A stretch of DNA of 64,000 nucleotides from Phoenix dactylifera (GCF_009389715.1 NW_024068531.1:1-64000), one strand, 5' to 3'; shown: positions 11,136-21,776, counted from the first letter of the stretch. Notes: generated by a model from the sequence alone, not told the origin. Numbers and translations are program-made.

Positions 11136-13373
11136 TTGTGGAGGGGGTGCCAATGCTTCAGGTTCTTGCTCTGACTGAGTCTTCTGATCAGAATTTGCAG
11201 ACTCCTCTTCAGGATCCACAAAACACGGCTCAACAGGTTTTGTTTCTGATTCATAGCTCTGCTGCATTTTCTCATTGAATACCACATCATTACTACGAAT
11301 GATCTTCCTGTGTTCGGGATCCCACAGCCGGTACCCAAACAGTTGACCTCCGTATCCAACGAAAATGCACTTCTTTGATTTGGCGTCTAGTTTGCTTCTT
11401 TCACTGGAATCAACATGGACATAACTGGTACAACCGAATACTCGTAAGTGCGCCAAATCAATCTTCTTCGCTGTCCATGCTTCCTCAGGAATCCCAAATT
11501 CAAGTTTCTTTGATGGCCCTCTGTTGATCAAGTAGGCAGCAGTGTTAACTGCTTCCGCCCAAAACTGCTGTGGCAATCCAGCTTGTATCCTCATGCTCCT
11601 GGCACGATCATTAATTATTCTGTTCATCCTTTCAGCAACTCCATTTTGTTGTGGTGTCCCTGGAACTGTCCTCTGCCTGACGATCCCAGCATCTGCACAG
11701 TAGTCCTCAAACTCCCTGCTACAATACTCACCACCGTTGTCCGATCTCAGGCATTTCAACCTCCTTCCTGTCTCGAGTTCTACCATCGCCTGCCATCTCC
11801 TGAAGACCCCAAATACCTCTGACTTGTGCTTCAAGAAGAACACCCAAAGCTTCCTGGTAGCATCATCAATAAAAGTAACATAGTACTGAGATCCACCAAT
11901 GGAAGAAACTGGTGCAGGCCCCCACACGTCCGTGTGCACGAGATCTAGCTTTTCTTGCTTCCGCGGTTTTCCTTCTTTGTTGAATGAAACACGCTTCTGC
12001 TTTCCGAGAACACAATCCTCACAGAAGTCCATCTCAACACTCCTGAGACCCTGCAGCTTTCCCAACTGGTGCATCACCTCCAGTCCCTGATAACTCATGT
12101 GCCCAAGTCTGCAATGCCATAACTTGGCGTCCACATCTGCTGCAGCAACTCCAATAGAGTTCTCCGTGCCGTTGGCGACATAAAGTGTCCCAACCTTCTT
12201 GCCACTAGCCACCGTCAACGAGCCCCTGGATATCTTCCACTGATCAGCTGTGAAAATAGTCTTGTACCCCTGGCTCGCCAACTGTCCAACAGAAATCAGA
12301 TTCCTCTGCAGTTGAGGCACGTGCCGTACGTCCTCAAGCTCAAGTGAAGATCCAGAAATCAACTTCACTTCCGCGCTTCCCCTTCCTTGTATGGTGCAAG
12401 GCTCTCCATCCCCTAGGTAGACTTTGCCGAAGTCTCCCTTCTCATATCCTCCAAGAAGCTTCCGTTGGGATGTAGCATGGAAAGACGCGCCCGAGTCTAT
12501 CACCCAAGACTCGTCACATGTAGATAAAGATAGAACGAGGGCATCCATATCACCGTCTTCAGCAAGATTTGCCAGATCCTTGCTGACTCCTTCGGTGTGA
12601 TCGCCTTGCTTCCCTTTAGGAGATTTGCAGTCCCTCCTAAAGTGCCCCGTCTTCCCGCAGTTCCAGCACTTCACTCCCTTGTTCTGAGGTGCTCGAGACC
12701 TGCTGGATCTCGACTTCGAGTCGCTTCGAAATCGACCGTCCTTCTTTTGTCTTCCCCGGTCAGAGGTGTTTAGTACACTTCCAGACGACTCCGTAGCTCC
12801 AGAAGATTTTCTTCTTGCTTCTTCACTTAGAAGCACTCCCACAACGTCATCAAAGATCAACTTCCCCATCGCCGAAGAGTTGCTCACCGCCATCACCAGG
12901 CCCTCCCAGCTATCAGGCAATCCGGAGAGGATTAGCAATGCCCGAATCTCATCGTCAAAACTAATCTCCACTGACTCCAACTGGGCCGTGAGTCCATTGA
13001 ATTCGTTGAGGTATTCAGCTATGCTGTCGCCATGTTTCATACGAAGATTAAACAACCTCTTCATGAGAAATACCTTGTTTGATGCTGAGGGTTTCTCGTA
13101 CATCCGCGACAATGTTGCCATCAACTCCATCGTCGTCTTCTCGTTTTTGATGTTGAATGCCACTTGGGATGCAAGTGACAATCTAATGGTGCCGAGCGTC
13201 TTCCGATCGAGGACCTCCCAGTCTTCATCGAACATCTTCTCTGGTTTCTTTGCTCTACCTCCAAGAGGTAAATAGAGATCCTTCTGGTAAAGGTAATCCT
13301 CTATTTGCATCTTCCAAAACCCGAAGTTCGTGCCATTGAACTTCTCAATTCGCACCTTTCCTTCATCCGCCAT
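11136..13373 (-). pseudogene. Element D gag-protease-integrase, cut by element A
   Basis: This is one open frame of about 745 codons starting with MADEGKVRIEKFNGTNFGFW. It holds a UBN2-type gag, a CCHC knuckle (CWNCGKTGHFRRDC), the protease motif WVIDSGASFHAT, a pre-integrase zinc region (WHCRLGHMSYQGL, CEDCVLGKQKR) and the integrase core (HTDVWGPAP, SDNGGEY, GVAERMNR). The arrangement and motifs match the Tnt1/Tork lineage. The frame is interrupted at 11131 by element A, and the RT continues at 1-916. I chose the ATG at 13373 because it starts the conserved gag and lies just after the primer binding site. The integrase half is intact, while the RT half is decayed. Confidence 0.92.
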
Positions 13374-13388
13374 CGCAAAAAACCAATA

Positions 13389-13400
13389 GCTCTGATACCA
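13389..13400 (-). other. Primer binding site of element D
   Basis: TGGTATCAGAGC on the minus strand lies two bases from the LTR end (minus strand ...GACAACA). It is of the tRNA-iMet type and 15 bases upstream of the gag ATG, so D has almost no leader. Confidence 0.92.
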
Positions 13401-13904
13401 CTTGTTGTCAGCGACCCGCACCGGAACCCACTCACACCGGCACCGCCACCGACGTCAGACAAGCAAGGAGAGAAGCGAACGGATAAGCACTCTCTCGCTC
13501 CCTCGACACCGGACTCAAGGATCACCACTTCGCTTCCGCTACGAAGGGCAAAAGATTACCCCTGGTATCAGTAGGGTAAAACACTTGAGCACCGCAACGG
13601 ATTATCAAAGATCAAAGAAAGAAGAAGGAAGAAAAATAGCAAAGCAAACACAAAGATGTAACGAGGTTCGGCTACAAGTAGCCTACGTCCTCCACCGCTC
13701 CAAATCTCAATTAGGATGATCTGATTACAGAGATAGCACACGCCCGAACGATCACATTCGATCGATCTACAAGATATTCACACAGAATTTCCTTTGCACA
13801 AGAAGTAGGATCCCAATCCTCTTCTTCTCTAGAACCCTAGCCTCACAAACAAGAGTCTCTCTCAAATATACAGCAAAAACCTTACCCTAGGGCTCTCATG
13901 AGTC

Positions 13905-13914
13905 CTATATATAG
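13905..13914 (-). promoter_or_regulatory. TATA box of the element D LTR
   Basis: CTATATATAG reads the same on both strands. Given the minus orientation of D, the palindrome array begins about 90 bp upstream of it. Confidence 0.7.
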
Positions 13915-14000
13915 TCTCAAGACCTTCAGATGATCATAGCCGTCGAAATGCCAACAAAAACACCAAAAAGAAACTCATCCGTAAGATTTCCCGCGAGCTC

Positions 14001-14997
14001 GAGTCGACTCGGCTACAGTTCGAGTCGGCTCTGGCACGTCTGGACAACTCCCAGAATAACTGGCACGATCTCGGGTCGACTCGACTGTAGCTCGAGTCGA
14101 CTCGATGATGCTTCGAGTCGACTCGACTGTAGCTCAAGTCGACTCTGACAGTCCAGACAGAAACATGGTTTTTCGGCCTTTCTTCTCCCGGGTCGACTCG
14201 ACGGACCTCGAGTCGACTCGACTGTTCCCGAGTCGACTCGACTGTAGCTCGAGTCGACTCCGACAGTCCGCCAGACAAAAACTATGCAGAATTTATTCTC
14301 CTTCAATTCTCTTCATCACCAATGGTCTCCACATACCCCAACAGTCGACTCGGCGCTCAGAGCCCGAACTCCCTATCTTCTGTCTTTTGGCTCGTCCAGT
14401 CTTGGAGTCGACTCGAACTGTTCCAGAGTCGACTCGGCTCTCAGTTTCCGAAACTCAGTCTTCTGCCTTTTTGGTGTAGCGCTGCCTTGGAGTCGACTCG
14501 AGCTGTCTTGGAGTCGACTCGGCTCTCAGAGACAACAATTTGGTCTTCTGTCTTTTTGAGGTCGCGTTGTCTCGAAGTCGACTCGCGCATTGCGGGAGTC
14601 GACTCGAATCTCAGTGTCCGAAAACTGCTCTCTGACTTTTGCCTTGAATACAACTGAGAGTCGACTCTCGCTTTCTTTGGAGTCGACCTGCAAACCATCG
14701 GAGTCGACTCGCGTTCCTCAGGAGTCGACTCGGCTCTCAGGGTCGAAACTTGCTCTCTGACTTTTTGTCTGTAACTCCCTGGAGTCGACTCAAACTACTC
14801 CGGAGTCGACTCGGTAAGCATTGGAGTCGACTCGCGCACTTCAGGAGTCGACTCGCTGACAGGTTTTAAATTGTGTCTTTCTGTTCATCTGTCTGTTCTC
14901 AGTCGGAGTCGACTCGTAATGTTCCGGAGTCGACTCGAGCCCGTGCCAGTGCTTCTGATACGCTTGAAGTCGACTCGTAATATTCCGGAGTCGACTC
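14001..14997. repeat. 21-bp-phased GAGTCGACTC palindrome array in the D LTR
   Basis: I count 28 GTCGAC hexamers in 997 bp, most within the 10-bp palindrome GAGTCGACTC. In 17 adjacent pairs the start-to-start spacing is 21 bp in 14, 20 bp in two and 22 bp in one. The roughly 11 bp between palindromes vary freely. Clusters are separated by longer stretches with a recurring CTCTCAG...CTTTTTG context. Open frames across this tract are products of the repeat. Confidence 0.93.
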
Positions 14998-15168
14998 GAG
15001 TCTCAGACTTTGGTTCAAACTGACTTCTTAATTTATCCAAAATATCTTGAACCAAATCTAGAAACACTTAGACAAGATTTTCACTGAAACACTCGATTGA
15101 ATTCATTAGTAAACAAAAGATATACTCAAATGCTTTGAGCTCATCAAAATCATATAGGGTTATAATCA

Positions 15169-15280
15169 AAATGAAAATGCGCATGCGTGCTTTTCAATAT
15201 GTGTAGTTTATGCCATTAAATAGTGGAGGTCGATCAATTAATTGTCCCTCTCCTAGAAAACTATCTATTTGAGTTGTCAT
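15169..15280 (-). pseudogene. Gag N-terminus of copia element C, cut by element D
   Basis: Starting at the ATG at 15280, the minus strand encodes a copia gag beginning with the typical RPPLFNGINYTY stretch and an ARMRI motif. The usual Trp of the family is replaced by TGA at 15194-15196. The frame stops matching gag at about 15169, where the LTR of D begins. The rest of the C polyprotein must lie left of the window. Confidence 0.7.
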
Positions 15281-15340
15281 GATCTTTGGCTCTTTGACGG
15301 TTAGGTCAAAATCAAAAAGGCAAGGAATTATAGAGCACCG

Positions 15341-15352
15341 GCTCTGATACCA
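15341..15352 (-). other. Primer binding site of element C
   Basis: TGGTATCAGAGC on the minus strand lies two bases from the LTR end (TGTTTTCC at 15355 on the plus strand). About 60 bp separate it from the gag ATG. Confidence 0.88.
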
Positions 15353-15563
15353 CTTGTTTTCCAAGGTGACAAGCCAAGAGGGGGGGTGAATTGGTTTCTC
15401 TAAATTTTTACTATCCTAATTTAGTCAATCGAGGAGTGAGTGAAGTTAAAACAATACACAATGCAAACACACAAGAAGTATAGTGGTTCGGTGCTCTCCT
15501 AAGCACCTACGTCCACTCCCCAAGCGACCCCTTGGGAATTCATTATAATCCCGCGGATTACAG

Positions 15564-15725
15564 TTGGATTGTTTTCCAGGCTCACAATCCAAAAACCTTT
15601 ACACTTTGGTTTTCCGGGATCACCAAGAACCTATGTTGGTTTTACGGGCTCACCAACGAACCTTTACAATTGGTTTTACGGGCTCACCAACAAACCTAGA
15701 CCGTTGGTTTTACGGGCTCACCAAC
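15564..15725 (-). repeat. Five tandem hairpins with 11-nt loops in the C LTR
   Basis: The stems are at 15564-15592 (9 bp, TTGGATTGT/ACAATCCAA), 15606-15626, 15635-15657, 15670-15690 and 15703-15725 (5-6 bp, TTGGT/ACCAA). Every loop is exactly 11 nt (TTTMCRGGVTC on the plus strand). The first hairpin keeps full pairing with a different, longer stem. They lie downstream of the TATA-like box, so they would be in the RNA. Confidence 0.85.
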
Positions 15726-16160
15726 AAACCTTTACAAGGTGATTAAAAAGAAGAAGAAAGTTGAAACTCCTAGATGAGCAAATATAACAATTATAAGCTA
15801 CAAAGAAGAGTTTAGAATATAGTTATCGCTTTAATAAGGCTCTTCTCTTCTTTGTCAAGATTGCTTCACTCTTCAAGGGTTGGTGGAGCTCTTAATGTCT
15901 CTTGGAATCTGCTCAACCACTTTCTTTTGGCTCTTTGAATGAAGCAATTGAATGAAGCTTGCCTTGCTAGGTTTTTTCTTGAATGCACTTGATGTCATTT
16001 CAAAAGCTTCCTTCCTCTGATGAATACTCCCTCTTAAATACTTTTCCAACCTCCAAATAGTCCTTCCTGACCGTTGGATTGAAGAAACTAGCCGTTTATA
16101 GCCGTTGGGAGTCCAAAAAGCACTTCTGCACAACTAGCCGTTATGCTTCTGCCCGTGCTT

Positions 16161-16612
16161 GGGTCGACCCAAACTTTTCTGGGGTCGACCCAAACCACTG
16201 TTCATCAGACTTGGGTCAGCTCAAGCTTTTCTTGGGTCGGCCCTCTCAGAAAATACAGAACCTTGTATTTCAGCCTTCCTTCACTTGGGTCGACTCAACT
16301 CTTTTTGGGTCGACTCAAGGTTGGGTCGACTCAAGTTTCATTGGGGTCGACCCTCTCAGGGATTCCAGAGACTTGTTTTCTTGAGGCTTGAAGATGGGGT
16401 CGACTCAACTTTCACTTGGGTCGACCCAAGTACTGTTCATCCATGCCATAAGTGCTAGAATGTGCTAGAATATTTCTAAAACGTGCCAGGGTCGACTCCA
16501 TCTCTTCTAGGGTCGACTCCTACTCTGTGCCAAGTGTTCCAAAGGCGTGCCACTTCGTTTCAAGGCGTGCCAAATGTATCGGGGTCGACTCCAAACTAAT
16601 TGGGGTCAACTC
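16161..16612. repeat. GGGTCGACCC/GGGTCGACTC array in the C LTR
   Basis: There are about 14 copies of GTCGAC or one-base variants, in pairs. Start-to-start distances are 21 bp in six of eight measured pairs (others 20 and 16). The outer bases differ from the D array in a paired way: GGG...CCC in place of GAG...CTC. Confidence 0.88.
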
Positions 16613-17007
16613 TAACCATGTTTTTCTGCACTTTGAAGGTTAGTTATGCACATTGAAACAACAATATGATATTTCAAACAAATTACAATGCAAGGCACAA
16701 TAGAGTTTCATACCCTTAATAGTAAAAATTACCGAATTGCCCTTTTAGGTATTTTTAACGTGAAACTTTGCCAAAATGGATTCTTGAGCTTTCTACCATT
16801 CTCTATTATAAATTTTATCTCGTTATCAATTCTTGAGAGTGGTTTTGACCATATATTCTTAATGTATCGTGAATGTATCGAGGGTGTGTCATTTATCAAT
16901 GATGTATCGAATATTTCTTCCTTACTCACTTATGTACTGGATTAATTGAGTTAATAGCATTAGCACTTCCATATGGCCTCAATGGCTTTGTAAGCATCAA
17001 AATAACA

Positions 17008-17877
17008 CTAGGATCCTCACCCTCCACTGGAATTGAGTCTCCAGTAAATCCGACCAGCGGGTCGTTCATCCTTCGTAACTGCTTTTCCGTCATCCCCATT
17101 CTAGAATAAGCATCAAAATACAAAACATTCGCCGAACTTTCATTATCAACTAGGACGCGTTTTACATCAAACTTGTTTACGACCATAGAGATGACTACAG
17201 CGTCATCGTGGGAAGTTTCAACTCCCTTCAGGTCCTCATTCGAGAAAGAGATGACTTTAGAGGTGCGGGGGCGCTTCGGAAGAAGCCTTTTCCCAGATGG
17301 TTCCCCGGCTGGGGCCCCCCTGTCTATAGTGTTGATAGTGCCAGCTATGGATTTGTTAGCATTCGGCTCTCCATGCTGCACGGCATCCTCCACTGGCCTT
17401 TTTTCTTCACGCCGGTTTCACACGAACCGGTTGAGCACTCCTCGGTGGATGAGTGCCTCGATCTCGTCCCGGAGCTAGAAGTAGTCCTCCGTATCATGGT
17501 CGTGGTCTCGGTAGAAACGGCAGTACTTTTTGGGGTTGCGCTAGGCCCCGGGGTCCCGCATCGGGGGCGGAGGCCGGAAATAATTCCGACCCTCGATCTC
17601 CATGAGGATCTCAGTCCGAGGAGCGTTAAGGGGAGTATAATTTTCGTACCTCCCATTGGATATGCGGGGCCATGGAGATCTCGGACGAGGCGGGGATCTT
17701 GGTCGGAGCGGTCCCCGCAGCTAGGGTGGACTCTTCAGACGAGGCGGTTCTTAGCTCGGCGCGGAGACGGGCTTCTGGGACGGCCGCGCTCCTCACGACG
17801 CCTCTTTTGCTTTTTGGAGGTCTGCTCGGCCCCGCCCCGTCTAGAAGCGATGGCTTCCTCGGCTTTCATGTACTTCC
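17008..17877 (-). pseudogene. Gypsy element E: gag C-terminus and protease, decayed
   Basis: On the minus strand the fragment begins KYMKAEEAIASRR, continuing directly from the gag piece at 28104-29100 once element B is removed. It proceeds through a region like YCRFYRDHDHDTEDYF to the retropepsin motif (VLVDNESSANVLYFDA, corresponding to D-x-G-SSA, with Glu where Gly is usual). Nonsense codons TAG and TGA interrupt it (around 17425-17480), both explainable as C-to-T changes. It ends at 17008, where element C inserted in the protease. The combination of a large gag and this protease is typical of the Tat lineage of Ty3/gypsy. Confidence 0.8.
17873..17877. repeat. Target site duplication of element B, left copy
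   Basis: CTTCC is identical to 28099-28103 on the other side of B. Confidence 0.95.
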
Positions 17878-19031
17878 TGTTAGATGTATGCCCTAGAAGC
17901 CAATTTGGCTGACACATTGTTGATTCTAGGGACATAATTTTGTACTTGACTATTTATTATTGAATAAATAAAAGGCATCTTTTCATTCATATTGTTTATG
18001 TGTCTATGAATCGTCCAAGAAATTAATAAGATGATGATACATATTCTCAAGAGTTGAGAATTTGAGCCATGTATCATTGGTGATTAATTTCTAAATGCTC
18101 CTGATCAAAGGATCATCACGAGGACGGTGATCGATCCGATCAGTGCACAGATCACTCTCCTTCTGGATGGACGAGACTTGAGTCCACAGTGTAGGGACAC
18201 TGAAGTGATAGTGCAGGTGCTTGTTAGAGAACAAGGGTACTGAGCGTGACCAATACAAGAAGTCACTTGGATGTCTATCCACTCGTCAGTGACTTGCTTG
18301 ATGTTGCAGTAGTGTGACTGGTCCTTTGACCTGCGGTGCTTCGGCTACTCACAGTGGGGTTATTGTAGTTTGACTGCACACATACATGGTCCCTAGCCAT
18401 ATGGGTCCATGCAGTGTAGATTGGCTGCAGTAAGTTCACTGTAGGAGTAGGGTATGCACCTATATGGAATCTATCGACCTTGATAGATAAGGAGAGATCC
18501 TATGTGATTTATAAGACTGAGTTCGTAAGACCTCGGCCGGGGCAGTATACACAGTGGAGAAAGAGTTTCTCACTATCGAACTCGAGTCGAATAAATCTTG
18601 ACATATGACAGACGATGGGGTTTGACGAGTTGTCCATGACCTCCGTCCTGTAGGGATCCACGATAGTAGGACTGTATCACATGTTAACTGCACCTAGAGG
18701 TTCATCATTCCATTCTGCTGGGTAGCCACTACATGCTGCTAGGTGTCACTGGTGGATGGTGGGACTCATAGGGATTATCTTGATGATCGATAAATCCTAA
18801 TGAGTTGAGTTGGAATCGTTCCAACCCATTGAAAGGAGTTTTCAATGATATAGTGATAGAGATCACAATATATCTCACTACCAGTCAGAATAGAACCTAT
18901 GGGGTCACACACACTAGAAGTATTGACCGATCCGATGGTTGAAATCGTGATTAGGAATCACAAGAAATCAATTTGATTGATAAGAAGTTGAAGAAGAAAC
19001 AAAGGGAATTAATTAATTAGACTTAAACACA

Positions 19032-19483
19032 AATCCTACTTCGGGAGGGATTCCTAGAGTCCTAATTGGATTAGGGCTGGGAATCCTAGTTGGAGTAGGA
19101 CTGGAATTCCTACTTGGAATAGGATTCCTACAATCCTAATGAGATTAGGAATTTTGAATTAAAATTGGATTCCTACTTGGAGTAGGATTCCTAGAAATCC
19201 TAATTGGATTAGGACTTCGGATTCAAATAGAGTCCTAATTGGATTAGGACTAAAATTAAATACATCCTAATTAGATTAGGATTCCTTAAGTCTAAATTAA
19301 TTATTAATCTAATGAATCAACATGACTCCTAATTGGATTAGGATTGAAGAGTTCAATTGAGTCATGGTTCATTCAAATCCTAATTGGATTAGGACTAGCA
19401 TAGATTGAACCCAATTTGGCTAATCCTAATTGGATTGGGATTAAACCATAAGAGAGGCACCCAATCCTCTTTGGAAGAGGATT
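19032..19483. repeat. Palindrome array in the element B 5' LTR
   Basis: This is the reverse-complement orientation of the array at 1654-2105, built from TCCTAAT-TGG-ATTAGGA and pairing variants, ending with the CTCTT-TGG-AAGAG unit near 19463-19483. It lies upstream of the TATA box. Confidence 0.9.
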
Positions 19484-19580
19484 AGGGCATCACAAGAAGG
19501 AGGGTTCACGCCCCTCCTCCTCTCCTTGTGTGCGGCATGAAGAGAAGGGCCGGCGCCCCCCTTCCCTCTTAGGCAATATG

Positions 19581-19611
19581 TCTAGGGCTCCTAGATTGTA
19601 GGAGCCCTAGA
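19581..19611. promoter_or_regulatory. Perfect 13-bp inverted repeat next to the LTR TATA box
   Basis: Arms TCTAGGGCTCCTA at 19581-19593 and its exact complement at 19599-19611 flank the 5-nt loop GATTG. The repeat ends five bases before TTTATAAG. It is also perfect in element A, where the loop is CAATC on the plus strand. Confidence 0.85.
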
Positions 19612-19615
19612 TGGC

Positions 19616-19623
19616 TTTATAAG
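19616..19623 (+). promoter_or_regulatory. TATA box of the element B LTR
   Basis: TTTATAAG follows the 13-bp inverted repeat directly and is the only convincing core promoter motif in the LTR. Confidence 0.7.
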
Positions 19624-20220
19624 GAGGCATGAGGCCGGCGCCCTAGCCAAGAGCCCTCTTCCTCCTCTTGCTGCCGCCACCAGCCCCCTCCTCTCTTGGT
19701 TCAGCCGCAAGCAAAGGGAGAGCAAAGTCCAAGCGTTGGCGTCATCCTCTTCCTCCAATCCTTCTTCCAACGCAGGGAAAAGAAAGAAGGCTGCAGAAGC
19801 TGTGTTCTTCTTCCTTGAGTCCCTTCTTCTTCTTCCTCCTCTCAAGCACTTTCAAGAGTTGAAAGAAAGAGAGGAGATCAGCCATCAAAGGAAGTCTCTG
19901 CAAGGGAGCTAGCACCCCGGGGAGACGAGAAAGCTTTGATCGGTCCTCTGCTTCGTGTGGATACCCGTAGAGGCCGGACGTTTGAACGGCTTCAAGCGAA
20001 CCCTCTTTCTAAAACCACGAATTCAGATTCGCGGTGATCATCTACCCGCGCAAGGTGAAGATTTGATCTTCCTATTAGTTTTAAAAGGATTTAATTCTTA
20101 CCTAATTACGAAAGGTCTCGAAACAACGTTCATGAGATGAACGTCGAACTCGTGCATGCCGATTCCGCTGCCATCTGAAAAATTTTTGAAATATCAGCGG
20201 CATGGGCGGGTTCCCAACAG

Positions 20221-20232
20221 TGGTATCAGAGC
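20221..20232 (+). other. Primer binding site of element B
   Basis: TGGTATCAGAGC, one base after the 5' LTR, is complementary to the initiator tRNA-Met 3' end. Confidence 0.96.
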
Positions 20233-21776
20233 CTAGGCTTCGTAGATTAAGGTAAGAATTAAATATTTAAAGGCTTATTAGATCTGAAAATTGATTGATC
20301 ATGCATGCTGAAAAATTCTGCATGCAGATTTTTTCAGGGGTGCTGAATTTTTACATGCTGATTTTTATGTGATAAAAAGATGATTCTAATTGCATTGTTA
20401 ATGGGATTACAAAGTTTAGAATCATGATTAGCATGATCAGCGACCTATGTCATGATATAATCAGTTAAGTTTCAGATCTGAAAATTATAATTGTAGCATA
20501 CGGTGATGATCATAGGATTCAACCCCTTTTGGTATCAAATGTAATGACCTGCGATGTGATCTGCGATGTCATGTAATTTTTCAGATGCTTGCATGCATCT
20601 TATTTGATGTTTTGAGAGGCCTGCGTGCCCCCTAAAAGGAGATGTAAATTATTTTTATTTTTATTTTACATCTGGTTGTATTTCTGTGATGTAATGTACA
20701 TCAACGATCAAGTCGAAGACGATGCATGAGATGAACAGGGGTCTAAGCAGTTGATGGCGATGGGATCAAGAGTTGATCAAGGATCGAATCAAGGAAGCTT
20801 GGATCCAATTCAAGAGTTGAAGACCACTTGATCGATTGATGTGCATGTGCTTGTAATACGACCTAATTAGAATCCATGATCATCACCTAGTTAAAGTTTA
20901 GCTTTAATTTGATGCCGCGATTATAACTGCCTGCAATGCGCCGTTTGCATGTGATGTGAATGAGAGTCGGGTAGATAGGTCTACATGTGATGTAGCAAAC
21001 CCAATTGAGACCTAAATTAAAACCTTCTCAATCAAGTCGAGAGTGAACCGACATGAGCAAGTCATATTAGATTAATTGATCTAATTGGTGTCTAGGAAAG
21101 CATGAAAGGTGGTTACTTAATTAGGACCTTACTCTCTGAGTAAGGGGAGCCTCCCACCTGCTTACCTGGCCAATTGTTCGATTACCTCTTATGAAAGGCT
21201 CAAGTTGCAAACACTAAGACCTGATTAACCAATATTAAGTCAATAGGTCTTCCACTGTAGTAGAGCTGCTAAGGCCTTTCTGATGTTGACTTGTCTCGGC
21301 TGGATACGGTGGTCAAGTTGCATTGGGGGGCTGGACCTCTCTATAGACATGAGATGTTGTAGGGTAAAGGTGGGGTTGGGCACCAATAACTGTTAGGTGA
21401 GGACCCAATGACGACTTTATTCCTACGGTTATACGGTGGGTCTGACTTAACTAAGAAATGGGACCAATAACTGTTAGGTGAGGTCTTCATGGCTTAGAGA
21501 CCAAGTTGCACTGCAACATGCTTGAGAAGCATTGTACAAGAGTTGTACACTCATCCATCTATGTGTCACCAATAACTGTTAGGTGAGGTGGCATGTGAAT
21601 TGGTGGGACCGCAGTACCCACTAGAAACCCTAGTCGTGTGGGATTTCCGTTTTCCTACCAGGGGAGTGTGAGGAATTCGAGAAAATAGTGGGAGTCATAT
21701 TTGTTCTAAAAGACCTTAGGACAGATTAGGATCAAGTACAAGAGTCTAACTAGAATCTTTACTCTCTGCAGATACA
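20233..21776 (+). other. Untranslated leader of element B
   Basis: This non-coding leader has three direct copies of ACCAATAACTGTTAGGTG (at 21382, 21463 and 21568; separations 81 and 105 bp). The same copies and separations occur in A. Confidence 0.75.

Larger units (their letters stand above)
13403..15168 (-). repeat. Element D 5' LTR
   Basis: The LTR begins TGTTGTCAGC next to the primer binding site. The far end is set at about 15168 (...TATAATCA) because to the right the gag of element C resumes in frame; an end near 15152 is also possible. The other LTR lies outside the window, so the end cannot be verified. It contains a TATA box (13905-13914) and, upstream of that in LTR orientation, the GTCGAC array (14001-14997). 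The adjacent five bases AAATG (15169-15173) would be the target duplication. Confidence 0.75.
15355..17007 (-). repeat. Element C 5' LTR
   Basis: The LTR starts TGTTTTCCAAGG and ends AAATAACA, 1653 bp. In LTR orientation its first bases (TTTTGATGCTTACAAAGCC) resemble the start proposed for the D LTR (TTTTGATGAGCTCAAAGC), so C and D are related families. It holds a five-hairpin array in R/U5 (15564-15725), a TATA-like AGTATTTAAG (minus, about 16035-16044) and a GTCGAC array (16161-16612) upstream of that. The adjacent CTAGG (17008-17012) is the presumed target duplication; the partner is outside the window. Confidence 0.72.
17878..20219 (+). repeat. Element B 5' LTR
   Basis: The LTR is TGTTAGATGTATGCC to GGTTCCCAACA, 2342 bp. 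It contains the palindrome array (19032-19483), a perfect 13-bp inverted repeat (19581-19611), TATA (19616-19623) and a tract downstream of TATA that differs strongly from element A (about 19650-19830). Confidence 0.96.

Noticed and set aside
14001..14997. CRISPR-like look (constant repeat, variable spacer)
   Set aside because: The repeat is only 10 bp and the spacers about 11 bp. It is inside a plant LTR with no cas genes, so the resemblance is superficial.
13930..15070. Many overlapping open frames on both strands rich in Ser, Arg, Leu and Val-Asp-Ser
   Set aside because: They are translations of the GTCGAC palindrome array, which lacks stops in several frames; there is no domain or start context.
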